Source: Alkalihalobacterium alkalinitrilicum (GTDB lineage Bacteria; Bacillota; Bacilli; Bacillales; Bacillaceae_F). Taken from it: a stretch of DNA of 64,000 nucleotides. Positions 34,016 to 42,004 of this stretch are shown one piece after another. A program made the position numbers and the translations under genes. Positions within the stretch are counted from its first letter, which is position 1. Every line of letters starts with the position of its first letter. The notes beneath the pieces were generated by a model that saw only the letters and a program-made list of their open reading frames with translations, ran no database searches and had not been told where the DNA came from. The stretch spans positions 5,157,885 to 5,221,884 of the forward strand of contig NZ_KV917368.1 in NCBI RefSeq assembly GCF_002019605.1, written 5' to 3'.

Positions 34016-35284
34016 ATGACAAGTTTTATTTTGTTCGGCAGTTTCTTTTTGTTTATGGCCCTATCCATCCCAATTGCAATTTCATTAGGTTTAGCTGGAC
34101 TTATTACGGCGATTTATTCACCGAATATATCAATAACCTTCTTAACACAAGGATTAGTAACGTCTACCGATAACTTTGCGTTGATGGCCATCCCGTTCTT
34201 TATCCTTGCAGGTGAAATCATGGGACGAGGCGGAATTTCAACTCGTTTATTTAACTTAGCGAACGTATTTGTTGGACGTTATACTGGAGGTTTTGCAATA
34301 GCAGCTGTTATTACTTGTATGTTTTTTGCCGCAATCTCTGGCTCAGGTCCAGCCACAGTAGCTGCTGTTGGTGGTATTATGATCCCAGCGATGGTAGCGC
34401 AAGGATATGATCGGAAATTTGCTACATCTGTTATTGTTACTGCAGGTTCAATGGGGATCATCATCCCGCCAAGCATCCCAATGGTTTTATATGGAATTTC
34501 TAGTAATCAATCTATTGGCGACTTATTTATGGGTGGGATTATCCCTGGGCTCCTAATCGGGATTTGTTTAATTGCTTGGTGCTATTTCTATTCGAAAAAG
34601 AAAGGGTATTCTGGTACGAATGAGAAATTTACGTTTAAAAAGTTAGTGACCGCATTAAATGATGCGAAATGGTCACTGTTAGTACCAGTTATTATTTTAG
34701 GGGGAATTTATGGGGGGATTTTTACTCCGACAGAAGCCGCGGTTTTCGGTGTTGTCTATGCTGCGTTTGTAAGTTTCTTCCTTCATAAAGAAATTAAAAT
34801 GAACCAAGTTCGTAAAATAATTGCAGATGCAGCGATGAGTTCTGTAGCCATTTTAATCATTATCGGTACAGCCAATACATTCGGTACGATTTTGACAATG
34901 GAGAAAATTCCGCAAGCACTAGCGAATGCTTTCTTATCATTATCGGAAAATTCAATTGTTATTATATTACTCATTATTGTGATGCTCTTAATGATTGGCT
35001 GTTTTATTGATACATCAGCAGCTGTTATTATCTTTACTCCTATTCTCTTTCCAGTAGCGATGCAAATAGGTTTAGATCCTATTCATTTCGGGATTATTAT
35101 GATTGTTACTTTGTCGATCGGCTTTATTACTCCACCACTCGGAGTGAACTTGTTTGTCGGAGCAGGTATATCGGGACTAAGTATGCCTACTTTAGTAAGA
35201 GGAGTTGTTCCATTCTTTTTTGTCATGCTAGTTAGTTTAGCGATAATAGCGATTATTCCACAATTAACACTATTATTATTGTAA
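34016..35284 (+). CDS. TRAP transporter large permease (DctM), system 1
   Basis: 422 residues. About 11-12 membrane segments; signatures ALMAIPFFILAGEIMGRGGI, FFAAISGSGPATVAAVGGIM and GFITPPLGVNLFVGAGISGL are all in place. The catalytic subunit of the carrier moving substrate delivered by DctP with sodium. Very close relative of the DctM at 43592. Ends at the 35342 terminator. Confidence 0.92.
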   Translation: MTSFILFGSFFLFMALSIPIAISLGLAGLITAIYSPNISITFLTQGLVTSTDNFALMAIPFFILAGEIMGRGGISTRLFNLANVFVGRYTGGFAIAAVITCMFFAAISGSGPATVAAVGGIMIPAMVAQGYDRKFATSVIVTAGSMGIIIPPSIPMVLYGISSNQSIGDLFMGGIIPGLLIGICLIAWCYFYSKKKGYSGTNEKFTFKKLVTALNDAKWSLLVPVIILGGIYGGIFTPTEAAVFGVVYAAFVSFFLHKEIKMNQVRKIIADAAMSSVAILIIIGTANTFGTILTMEKIPQALANAFLSLSENSIVIILLIIVMLLMIGCFIDTSAAVIIFTPILFPVAMQIGLDPIHFGIIMIVTLSIGFITPPLGVNLFVGAGISGLSMPTLVRGVVPFFFVMLVSLAIIAIIPQLTLLLL

Positions 35285-35341
35285 GGAAAGTGGAAAAAAC
35301 ACGAAAAGTATTAAACTTAGTGAGGAATTTGTGAAGCAAAA

Positions 35342-35386
35342 AATGAGGTACTCGAACGAACAAATAGGGTACCTCATTTTTCTTTC
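35342..35386 (+). terminator. Terminator of TRAP system 1 operon
   Basis: AATGAGGTAC / GTACCTCATT 10-bp perfect stem followed by TTTCTTT. Confidence 0.85.
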
Positions 35387-35621
35387 AGTGCCAATTCGGA
35401 TCCATAGCCTCCATAATTTTCGACTTCCTTAATAGCTTTAAGTGACTTCACCAAACGGATTTTCCTCTCATAATAAAAGATTCAGTGTGTCATCGAGTGT
35501 GACCCCAACTGGAATTTCCCTGTATTCTAAAAAAATCAATACGTATACAAATTTCAAAAAAACTCCCACTTTTGCCCTGAAATAAAAATAACCTCTAAAA
35601 AAACCATCATCTTTTTTGTAT
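35387..35621. other. Intergenic stretch, possible decayed coding remnant on minus strand
   Basis: The minus strand at about 35475-35525 can be read as REIPVGVTLDDTLNLLL before a stop, and a second open stretch follows. I do not recognise either and there is no start codon or ribosome site. No intact gene. Confidence 0.25.
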
Positions 35622-35685
35622 ACTTAGTAGACAAGTAAAAGAAACGAGTGTATACTACGATTATAGAACTACTTAGTATACAAGT
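35622..35685 (+). promoter_or_regulatory. Promoter with two GntR-type operators, transketolase operon
   Basis: -35 TAGACA (35628-35633), 17-bp spacer, -10 TATACT (35651-35656). Operator ACTTAGTAGACAAGT (35622-35636) covers the -35; operator ACTTAGTATACAAGT (35671-35685) begins 14 bp after the -10, over the likely start of transcription. Same arrangement at 40550 and 45017. Confidence 0.8.
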
Positions 35686-35739
35686 ACACAACATAACAAG
35701 TGATGTACTTCTTTATAACTCTAATTTGAGGTGAAAAAT

Positions 35740-36573
35740 ATGAATAATATAAGTATTCAAGAATTGAAAGAAAAGGCTATTGAGTTAAGAAAGACAGCGG
35801 TTACAATGATCCATAAAGCACAATCAGGTCATCCAGGAGGTTCACTATCTGCTGCAGACCTTATGGCAGCGCTTTATTTTAAAGAAATGAACGTTGATCC
35901 TCAAAATCCAAACTGGGAAGATCGTGATAGATTTGTACTTTCAAAAGGGCATGTTGCGCCAATTCAATATTCAGCCCTAGCATTAAGAGGGTTTGTTCCT
36001 TATGACACGATTTATATGTTAAGAGAGTATGGATCTCCATTCCAAGGACATCCAGATATGAAAAAGTGTCCAGGAATTGATATTTCTACAGGATCTCTAG
36101 GTCAAGGGCTTTCTTGTGCAGTAGGAATGGCGATTGCAGGACAAAGAGATGAAAAAGATTATCGTGTGTTCGCATTACTTGGAGATGGTGAGTGTCAAGA
36201 AGGACAAATTTGGGAAGCTGCACAAACGGCAGTGAAGTACGAATTAGATAATTTAATCGTATTTGTTGATTATAACAAACTCCAAATTGATGGAACGACG
36301 GATGAGATTATGCCACTTCAAGATATTGAAAAGAAATTTGAAGTGTTTGGTTTTGAAACAAGACGCATTGATGGGCATTCGATGGAAGAGATCGTTGAAA
36401 CAATAGATGAAGTTAAAGTATTGAAAAACGGAAAACCGAAGTGTGTTGTACTAAACACTATAAAAGGTAAAGGCGTTTCTTATATGGAAGATGTTGCAGA
36501 TTGGCACGGAGTAGCTCCTAATGATGAAGAATTCAAGCAAGCGATTGCAGAGATTGAAGGAGGCTTAAAATAA
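35740..36573 (+). CDS. Transketolase, N-terminal subunit
   Basis: 277 residues from ATG 35740 behind GAGGTG. The thiamine-diphosphate domain alone: HKAQSGHPGGSLSAADLMAA, SKGHVAPIQYSALA, and the ThDP/Mg motif GDGECQEGQIWEAAQTAVKY ... DNLIVFVDYNKLQIDGT. Split transketolases are common in Firmicutes and archaea and the two halves act as a heterotetramer transferring a two-carbon ketol group between sugar phosphates. It shares one base with the next gene (TAATG). Its residence in a TRAP/dehydrogenase regulon suggests a dedicated catabolic role instead of housekeeping pentose phosphate metabolism. Confidence 0.9.
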   Translation: MNNISIQELKEKAIELRKTAVTMIHKAQSGHPGGSLSAADLMAALYFKEMNVDPQNPNWEDRDRFVLSKGHVAPIQYSALALRGFVPYDTIYMLREYGSPFQGHPDMKKCPGIDISTGSLGQGLSCAVGMAIAGQRDEKDYRVFALLGDGECQEGQIWEAAQTAVKYELDNLIVFVDYNKLQIDGTTDEIMPLQDIEKKFEVFGFETRRIDGHSMEEIVETIDEVKVLKNGKPKCVVLNTIKGKGVSYMEDVADWHGVAPNDEEFKQAIAEIEGGLK

Positions 36574-37523
36574 TGAGCATTTTGGAAAAAGAACTAACAA
36601 TGAAAAAAGCGACACGAGAAGGTTTCGGAGATGAAATTGTAAAACAAGGTAAAGAAAATAAAAACATTTATGTTGTAGATGTTGATATTGCGAAATCTTG
36701 TAAAACGACCAATTTTATAAAAGAATTGCCTAAACAACATATTAATGTTGGGATTGCTGAACAAAATGCTGCAGGTTTAGCGGCTGGATTAGCAACAACA
36801 GGTAAAATTCCATTTGTAAGCACTTACGCTGTATTTGGTTCTCTAAGAATGGCGGAGCAAATCAGACAAGAAGTTTGTTATCCGAACTTAAATGTTAAGA
36901 TTGCTTGTTCGCATGGTGGTTTAACACCAGCAAACGATGGTGGAAGTCACCAAGCAATTGAAGATATGGGAGTTTTAAGAAGCTTTCCTAATATGACAGT
37001 GATCATGCCTGCAGACTATCATGCTACGAGAAAATTAGTAGAACAAGCTGCAATAACACATGGTCCGATGTATCTTCGTTTTACAAGAGATAAAGTTCCG
37101 ATGATTTATGACGAAAATGAAGAGTTTGAAATTGGTAAAGCGAAGAAATTGAAAGAAGGAAACGACATCGCAATTATTGCTAATGGAGACACTGTTCACC
37201 TTGCATTAGAAGCTACGAAGGAACTAGAAAAAGAAGGTATCTCTGTCAAACTATTAGATATGCATACTATTAAACCTTTAGACCGTGATGCGGTTGTAGA
37301 ATGTGTTGAACTTGAAAAGATCATTACAGTTGAAGATCATAACATCTTAAATGGATTAGGTAGTGCAGTATGTGAAGTAGTTGCAGAAGAAGGAAAAGGG
37401 AAAGTAACGAGAATCGGTGTTCAAGACCAATTCGGACAATCTGCTCCATACGAAAAGTTAATGGAACTCAATGGAATTACTACTGAAAACATTATTAAGA
37501 CAGCAAAAGAAATGCTTCGTTAA
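36573..37523 (+). CDS. Transketolase, C-terminal subunit
   Basis: 316 residues. Contains INVGIAEQNAAGLAAGLATT, whose Glu activates the thiamine ring, FVSTYAVFGSLRMAEQIRQE, and SHGGLTPANDGGSHQAIEDM with the substrate-binding residues of the Pyr domain. The C-terminal transketolase_C domain (IAIIANGDTVHLALEATKEL) follows. Completes the enzyme with the upstream subunit; translation is coupled by a one-base overlap. Confidence 0.92.
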   Translation: MSILEKELTMKKATREGFGDEIVKQGKENKNIYVVDVDIAKSCKTTNFIKELPKQHINVGIAEQNAAGLAAGLATTGKIPFVSTYAVFGSLRMAEQIRQEVCYPNLNVKIACSHGGLTPANDGGSHQAIEDMGVLRSFPNMTVIMPADYHATRKLVEQAAITHGPMYLRFTRDKVPMIYDENEEFEIGKAKKLKEGNDIAIIANGDTVHLALEATKELEKEGISVKLLDMHTIKPLDRDAVVECVELEKIITVEDHNILNGLGSAVCEVVAEEGKGKVTRIGVQDQFGQSAPYEKLMELNGITTENIIKTAKEMLR

Positions 37524-37559
37524 AAATTAAATAAACAGTTGATTATAGGAGTGAAAACA

Positions 37560-38318
37560 ATGTTTGAATTACATGATAGAGTAGCAATCGTTACAGGAAG
37601 TGGATCACCAAAAGGAATTGGACGTACTATTGCATTAACGCTTGCCGAGCAAGGAGCTGCAGTTGTTATCGCTGATATGAATTTAGCAGGAATAGAAAGT
37701 ACTGTAAAAGCGGTTGAAGAAGCTGGTGGAAAAGCTTTAGGTGTTGAGTTAAATGTGACTGATAAAGCTTCTGTTGATGCAATGGTCGAAAAAGTTTTAG
37801 CGACTTATGGAAGAATTGATATACTTGTAAATAATGCAGGAATTTCGCAAAAAGTAACGGTTGCAGATATGACTGTTGAAGATATGACAAAAGTCTTTAA
37901 TGTTAATATGTTTGGGCTATTCTTATGTACTCAAGGAGTATTAGATACAATGAAGAAACAAAAGTTTGGTAGAATTATTAACCTATCATCCGTTTCAGCT
38001 AAAAGAGGTGGAGGAGTATTCGGTGGTGCCCACTATTCAGCTTCAAAAGCAGCTGTATTAGGTTTCTCAAAAAACCTTGCTCGTGAAGTAGCTGTGGATG
38101 GAATTACTGTTAACTCTGTAGCACCAGGACTTGTTAATACTGAAATTTGGAAGTCTCTACCTGAAGAAGACGCGAAAAAAGTAATTGATGGTATTCCGAT
38201 GGGAAGACCTGGTGAAACAGAAGAAATTGCATCAACAATTGCATTTTTAGCTTCAAAAGAAGCATCATATATTACAGGTGAAGAAATTGATATTAACGGT
38301 GGATCGCACATGGATTAA
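37560..38318 (+). CDS. Short-chain dehydrogenase/reductase
   Basis: 252 residues from ATG 37560 behind AGGAGTG; an in-frame start 21 bp earlier lacks a ribosome site. Classical SDR: VTGSGSPKGIGRTIALTLAE (cofactor loop with an extra Ser-Pro-Lys), DILVNNAGISQKV, catalytic Ser in IINLSSVSAKRG, Tyr and Lys in HYSASKAAVLGFS. Asp in VIADMN favours NAD. Close to sugar-alcohol or 3-oxoacyl reductase type; in this operon it probably oxidises or reduces the transported polyol, keto sugar or an intermediate. Third gene of the transketolase operon, 36 bp after it. Confidence 0.88.
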   Translation: MFELHDRVAIVTGSGSPKGIGRTIALTLAEQGAAVVIADMNLAGIESTVKAVEEAGGKALGVELNVTDKASVDAMVEKVLATYGRIDILVNNAGISQKVTVADMTVEDMTKVFNVNMFGLFLCTQGVLDTMKKQKFGRIINLSSVSAKRGGGVFGGAHYSASKAAVLGFSKNLAREVAVDGITVNSVAPGLVNTEIWKSLPEEDAKKVIDGIPMGRPGETEEIASTIAFLASKEASYITGEEIDINGGSHMD

Positions 38319-38337
38319 TATCCATCATCTCTTTTCG

Positions 38338-38375
38338 ATACAGGCATGCCGTTTAGGTTTGCCTGTATCTCTCTG
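38338..38375 (+). terminator. Hairpin after SDR gene
   Basis: GATACAGGCA / TGCCTGTATC perfect 10-bp stem, followed by TCTCTG only, so termination is less certain. Confidence 0.55.
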
Positions 38376-38435
38376 TAAAGAGTAGTTTAATAAAAGTGTT
38401 TGGTACTAACTAAATCCATTTATCCCGTTTAACTA

Positions 38436-38618
38436 GCGCTAAGACTCCCACTTCAAGGCTTTGAGGCAACAATAAAGACTAAGTAAATGCTTAAATGAAC
38501 ACAGACTAATAACGTCACGTCCTGTGACAACGTCTGTGTGCCCCACCTCGTGTGGGCCCCAACTAGCATTCAGTGGGTGAGGAAGAAAACCCCTACTGAA
38601 TGAAGTTTCACTTTATTA
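38436..38618 (+). repeat. Interspersed structured repeat, family A copy 3
   Basis: Starts with GCGCTAAGACTCCCACTTCA and shows ACACAGAC / GTCTGTGT with an inner GTCA/TGAC stem, then CCCAC-CTCGT-GTGGG. Last is CATTCAGTGGG pairing with CCCCTACTGAATG (38567-38602). Base changes against copies A1 and A2 often keep the pairing. The tail AAGTTTCACTTTA matches A2. It lies between the SDR operon and the first GntR gene. Confidence 0.8.
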
Positions 38619-38693
38619 CTCAAATAAAGGAAACATTAGAACCGTCTCTTCTGGCTTGTTTGTATAAAAAAAATTAAATAATGAGTGAAAGAA

Positions 38694-39404
38694 GTGGTTA
38701 ATATTAATTTTAATCCTGTGTCTAGTCATAAGTTATATATCCAAATTTATTACCAAATTCTTTCAGAAATACAATCTGGTGCATTTGAAATAGGCGATAA
38801 ACTTCCTTCCGAAAGAGAACTGTGCGAACAGTTCGGTGTAAGCCGTGCTCCTATTAGGCAGGCTCTTAGTGCATTGGAGTTGAATGGATTTATATATTCC
38901 CGCCAAGGTGAGGGCGTTTATGTAAAAAGTAATCAATCTTTAGCTGAAAGTCAAAGTTCAGCTTTTATATTAGAAGCCGTTTCTCCAGAAGATATTGTAG
39001 AAGCAAGAATGAATATAGAGCCTCTTATCGTAAAATCCGCGGCTTTAAGAGCTACAGATGAAGATATTGAAGAATTTCAGATGACCATTAAACAGATGGA
39101 ACAAGAAACAAAGGCTGGGATATATGCACCTGAAACAGATGAGAAGTTACACAATCAGATCGCTAAAGCTTCTCATAATGATTTATATATTAATTTTATG
39201 GCGGGTATAAGCAATGCAATGAAACAACAAGAAATGTGGCAATTTATACGAGATCGAACAGTCACACGACCAGACTATCGTGATGTTAATTTTAGAGAAC
39301 ACCAATTATTAATTACAGCCATTTCAAACCATAATGAAAAAGAAGCAGTTGAATTTATGACTACACATATGCAAAATTTGTATAATCGATATTGGAAAGA
39401 TTAA
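38694..39404 (+). CDS. GntR/FadR-subfamily regulator 1 (FCD domain)
   Basis: 236 residues from GTG 38694; this start aligns with that of the downstream paralogue (MVNINFNPVSS versus MINISFNRVSS), while the in-frame GTG at 38685 would add three residues. N-terminal winged helix: GDKLPSERELCEQFGVSRAP-IRQALSALELNGF-IYSRQGEG. C-terminal FCD ligand domain with DIVEARMNIEPLIVKSAALR and the His/Asp metal-site pattern (DEKLHNQIAKASHND, REHQLLITAI). Regulators of this type usually repress catabolic genes until a sugar acid binds. A likely reader of the ACTTAGTA(G/T)ACAAGT operators. No such operator lies before its own gene. Confidence 0.88.
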   Translation: MVNINFNPVSSHKLYIQIYYQILSEIQSGAFEIGDKLPSERELCEQFGVSRAPIRQALSALELNGFIYSRQGEGVYVKSNQSLAESQSSAFILEAVSPEDIVEARMNIEPLIVKSAALRATDEDIEEFQMTIKQMEQETKAGIYAPETDEKLHNQIAKASHNDLYINFMAGISNAMKQQEMWQFIRDRTVTRPDYRDVNFREHQLLITAISNHNEKEAVEFMTTHMQNLYNRYWKD

Positions 39405-39483
39405 ATCCATAAAGAAAAACAACTGCCAATCGAGTAAATAAAGTTACTGCATATGAAACTGATAATATATAAGCGAATTATTT

Positions 39484-39530
39484 AGCTACTCCTATCCCTG
39501 ATGATTTCAGGTGAGAAGTAGCTTCTTCTT
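39484..39530 (+). terminator. Terminator between the two GntR genes
   Basis: Outer stem AGCTACT / AGTAGCT and inner CCTGA / TCAGG, followed by TCTTCTTTG. The two regulators are thus separate transcription units. Confidence 0.7.
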
Positions 39531-39671
39531 TGCTCCTAAATGTTTTACTAATTCCAAGATCGGCAAATATAATCCTACAAATTTGATGTTTTATATAAGA
39601 GTATTGCTGTACCATAAAGAAAAGTTTATAATAAAGGTGTTTTAGTAAGATTGATCTTTCTATAGAGAGAA

Positions 39672-40382
39672 GTGATTAATATTAGCTTTAATCGTGTATC
39701 CAGTAAAAAGTTATATATCCAAATTTATAATCAAATCCTTTCAGAAATCGAGTCAGGTTCTTTTAATATAGGTGATAAATTGCCTGCAGAAAGAGAGTTG
39801 TGCGAACAGTTTGGTGTTAGTCGTGCACCTGTAAGACAAGCTCTAAGTGCTCTTGAACTGAATGGCGTTATTTTTTCTCGTCAAGGAGAAGGGATTTTTG
39901 TAAAAAATACACATGTAACGAATGGAATTTCTGAATCAGCCATTATTCTAGAATCGATTTCTGTAGAAGATATTGTAGAAGCGAGAATGAATATAGAGCC
40001 TATTATTACGAAGTATGCGGCTTTAAGAGCTACTAAAGAAGATATTGAAGACCTTCGTGCCACTATTCAAAAGATGGAAGAGGAAACGAAAGCTGGTCAA
40101 TATGTTCCTGAAACAGATGAAGCACTGCATACTGGAATAGCGAAGGCATCTCATAATGATTTGTTTATTAAAATGATGGCTGCTATTAGTAACGCGATGA
40201 AACAACAGGAAATGTGGAAATTTATTCGTGATCGAACGGTAACTCGGCCAGATTATCGAGATGTTAATTTTGCGGAACATAAGATGCTAATCCAAGCTAT
40301 TGAAGAACATGATGAAAAAACAGCCGTAAAATTAATGACAGACCATATGCAAAACCTCTATGATAGGTATTGGAAAGATTAA
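39672..40382 (+). CDS. GntR/FadR-subfamily regulator 2 (FCD domain), paralogue
   Basis: 236 residues from GTG behind GAGAGAA. Nearly the same sequence as the upstream regulator over its whole length, with a virtually identical recognition helix (CEQFGVSRAPVRQALSALEL), so both should bind the same DNA site. Differences gather in the linker (VKNTHVTNGISESAIILESI) and some FCD positions, consistent with altered ligand response. A recent tandem duplication. The terminator at 40415 follows. Confidence 0.88.
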   Translation: MINISFNRVSSKKLYIQIYNQILSEIESGSFNIGDKLPAERELCEQFGVSRAPVRQALSALELNGVIFSRQGEGIFVKNTHVTNGISESAIILESISVEDIVEARMNIEPIITKYAALRATKEDIEDLRATIQKMEEETKAGQYVPETDEALHTGIAKASHNDLFIKMMAAISNAMKQQEMWKFIRDRTVTRPDYRDVNFAEHKMLIQAIEEHDEKTAVKLMTDHMQNLYDRYWKD

Positions 40383-40414
40383 TAATATAACAATTTGCGG
40401 AGTGTATCTTTTAG

Positions 40415-40480
40415 GTGAAGGCTCCCTACTATAAATGTGTTCATTTCTGAACTATTTATAGTAGGGAGCCTTCACTTTTT
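40415..40480 (+). terminator. Strong terminator after GntR 2
   Basis: A perfect 22-bp stem, one arm starting GTGAAGGCTCCCTACTATAA at 40415 and the other ending at 40475, followed by TTTTTT. The longest hairpin in the window. Confidence 0.92.
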
Positions 40481-40549
40481 TGTTGATTTCATATACTTTT
40501 AATCCTATATTTTCCTAATTGAATGATTGTGGTATTTTGATTATTTGTG

Positions 40550-40606
40550 TTGACATTTTTGTATGTCAAAAGTATACTATGATTATAAGTTACTTAGTAG
40601 ACAAGT
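40550..40606 (+). promoter_or_regulatory. Promoter with GntR-type operator, dehydrogenase/TRAP 2 operon
   Basis: -35 TTGACA (40550-40555), 17-bp spacer, -10 TATACT (40573-40578). ACTTAGTAGACAAGT (40592-40606) begins 13 bp after the -10. The leader to the dehydrogenase start is about 290 nt, unusually long, and contains the candidate cre site. Confidence 0.8.
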
Positions 40607-40814
40607 GATCAAGGACACAATCATTGGTCCTCACTATCTATTTATTTCACAGATAAGATGGGAATAAATTTGTTAGTTTTGAAAATGTAAACGTCATCAA
40701 TCTTAGAAAAAAAGGTGTAAGTATTAATTGGACAAGCTTTCGTACTAAAAAACTAGAGGATATAATTTCGTTTACTAGGCAACTAAAGCTATAAAAAACA
40801 ATTTTATAGTATAT

Positions 40815-40828
40815 TGAAAACGGTTTCT
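40815..40828 (+). promoter_or_regulatory. Candidate cre site in the dehydrogenase leader
   Basis: TGAAAACGGTTTCT fits 13 of 14 positions of TGWAANCGNTNWCA. About 230 nt after the inferred transcription start, so CcpA could act as a roadblock or on an undetected closer promoter. Confidence 0.55.
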
Positions 40829-40877
40829 ACTAATATATCTTTCTCATTTTTAAATAAGTTGAGTAGGGGGGAAATCA

Positions 40878-41894
40878 TTGAAAGTAGCGTTATTTGATCG
40901 AATTCAACATATGACAATAATGGAAAAAGAGATGCCTGAAGTAAAAGATAATGAAGTGTTAATTAAGGTTAGTAAAGCAGGTATATGCGGTTCTGACGTC
41001 CATGCGTATATAGGAAAACATCCGTTTCGTAATCCTCCAAGCATATTAGGTCACGAAATCATTGGAACTGTTGAAAGAATAGGTGAGCAAGTCACTACCG
41101 TCAAAGTAGGGGATATGGTGACAGTTGAACCTCATATAGGCTGTGGCGAATGTCTGCCCTGTGTAAGTGGTAATTACAATATTTGTGAAGCTAAAATGGT
41201 CCTTGGAACTCCAAGGTGGGATGGTGGATTTGCAGAATATATGGCGGCTCCAGCAGAAACCGTCTACAAAATCCCAGATTTTGTCTCTCCTGACTTGGCA
41301 GTTTTAACCGAACCTTTAGCAGTAGGGGTTCATGCGGTGAATGTTGCCGACGTGAAAAAAGGAGATAAAGTTGCTATTCTAGGATCTGGACCGATAGGAC
41401 TTGTTACTGCAGTTGCTGCTCATTATAAGGGTGCAGAAACCATTTGCTTAACAGATGCAGTTGAAAGAAATCTTGAAATAGGAAAAGAATTGTGTGCTAC
41501 TGATGTAGTCAATGTGAGAGAAGCATCATTAAAAGGCTATGCTTCTAGTGAAATCGGAAAGTTTGACCATGTATTTTTAACAGTAGGACATGGCTCAGTC
41601 GTTGATGAAGCTTTCTCGGTAATGAGGAGAAAGGGAAAAGTAATTTCAATCGCTTTATTTGAAGAACAGGTCGCTATGGACTTAAATCAGTTTATGATTG
41701 CTGAAGCACAAATGTTTGGTTCATCCATGTATGTAAAAGAAGACTTCCAAACAGCGATTGACATTATCGCCAGTCAACAATATAACTTAGAAGCGCTCAT
41801 CACACACAAATATAATTTCGAACAAATCAGTGAAGCAATGGATGTTGCTTTAACAAGAAATGGATCTCCAATCAAAATTGTAATTGATTTTTAA
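40878..41894 (+). CDS. Zinc-dependent medium-chain alcohol/polyol dehydrogenase
   Basis: 338 residues from TTG behind GGGGGGAAATCA. Catalytic zinc ligands: Cys in AGICGSDVHAY and His/Glu in ILGHEIIGTVE. Structural zinc: the four Cys of CGECLPCVSGNYNIC. The Rossmann motif AILGSGPIGLVTAVAA is followed by TDAVERN (acidic residue, NAD preference). Closest by eye to sorbitol/xylitol, L-threonine or galactitol-1-phosphate dehydrogenases. In this regulon it should oxidise a polyol or a sugar acid delivered by the TRAP system 110 bp downstream. Confidence 0.88.
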   Translation: MKVALFDRIQHMTIMEKEMPEVKDNEVLIKVSKAGICGSDVHAYIGKHPFRNPPSILGHEIIGTVERIGEQVTTVKVGDMVTVEPHIGCGECLPCVSGNYNICEAKMVLGTPRWDGGFAEYMAAPAETVYKIPDFVSPDLAVLTEPLAVGVHAVNVADVKKGDKVAILGSGPIGLVTAVAAHYKGAETICLTDAVERNLEIGKELCATDVVNVREASLKGYASSEIGKFDHVFLTVGHGSVVDEAFSVMRRKGKVISIALFEEQVAMDLNQFMIAEAQMFGSSMYVKEDFQTAIDIIASQQYNLEALITHKYNFEQISEAMDVALTRNGSPIKIVIDF

Positions 41895-42004
41895 GAAAGT
41901 CTAGAAGAAATATTGCGAATTAGTAAAATTGAAAAAATAGATATATACAAAAATATTGTATCTATTATATAAATAATTATTCAAAAAAATCAGGGGGAAT
42001 TACA

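Noticed and set aside
19971-38618. CRISPR array from the repeated hairpins
   Set aside because: Copies are thousands of bases apart, about 130-190 bp long and not separated by regular spacers; no cas genes.
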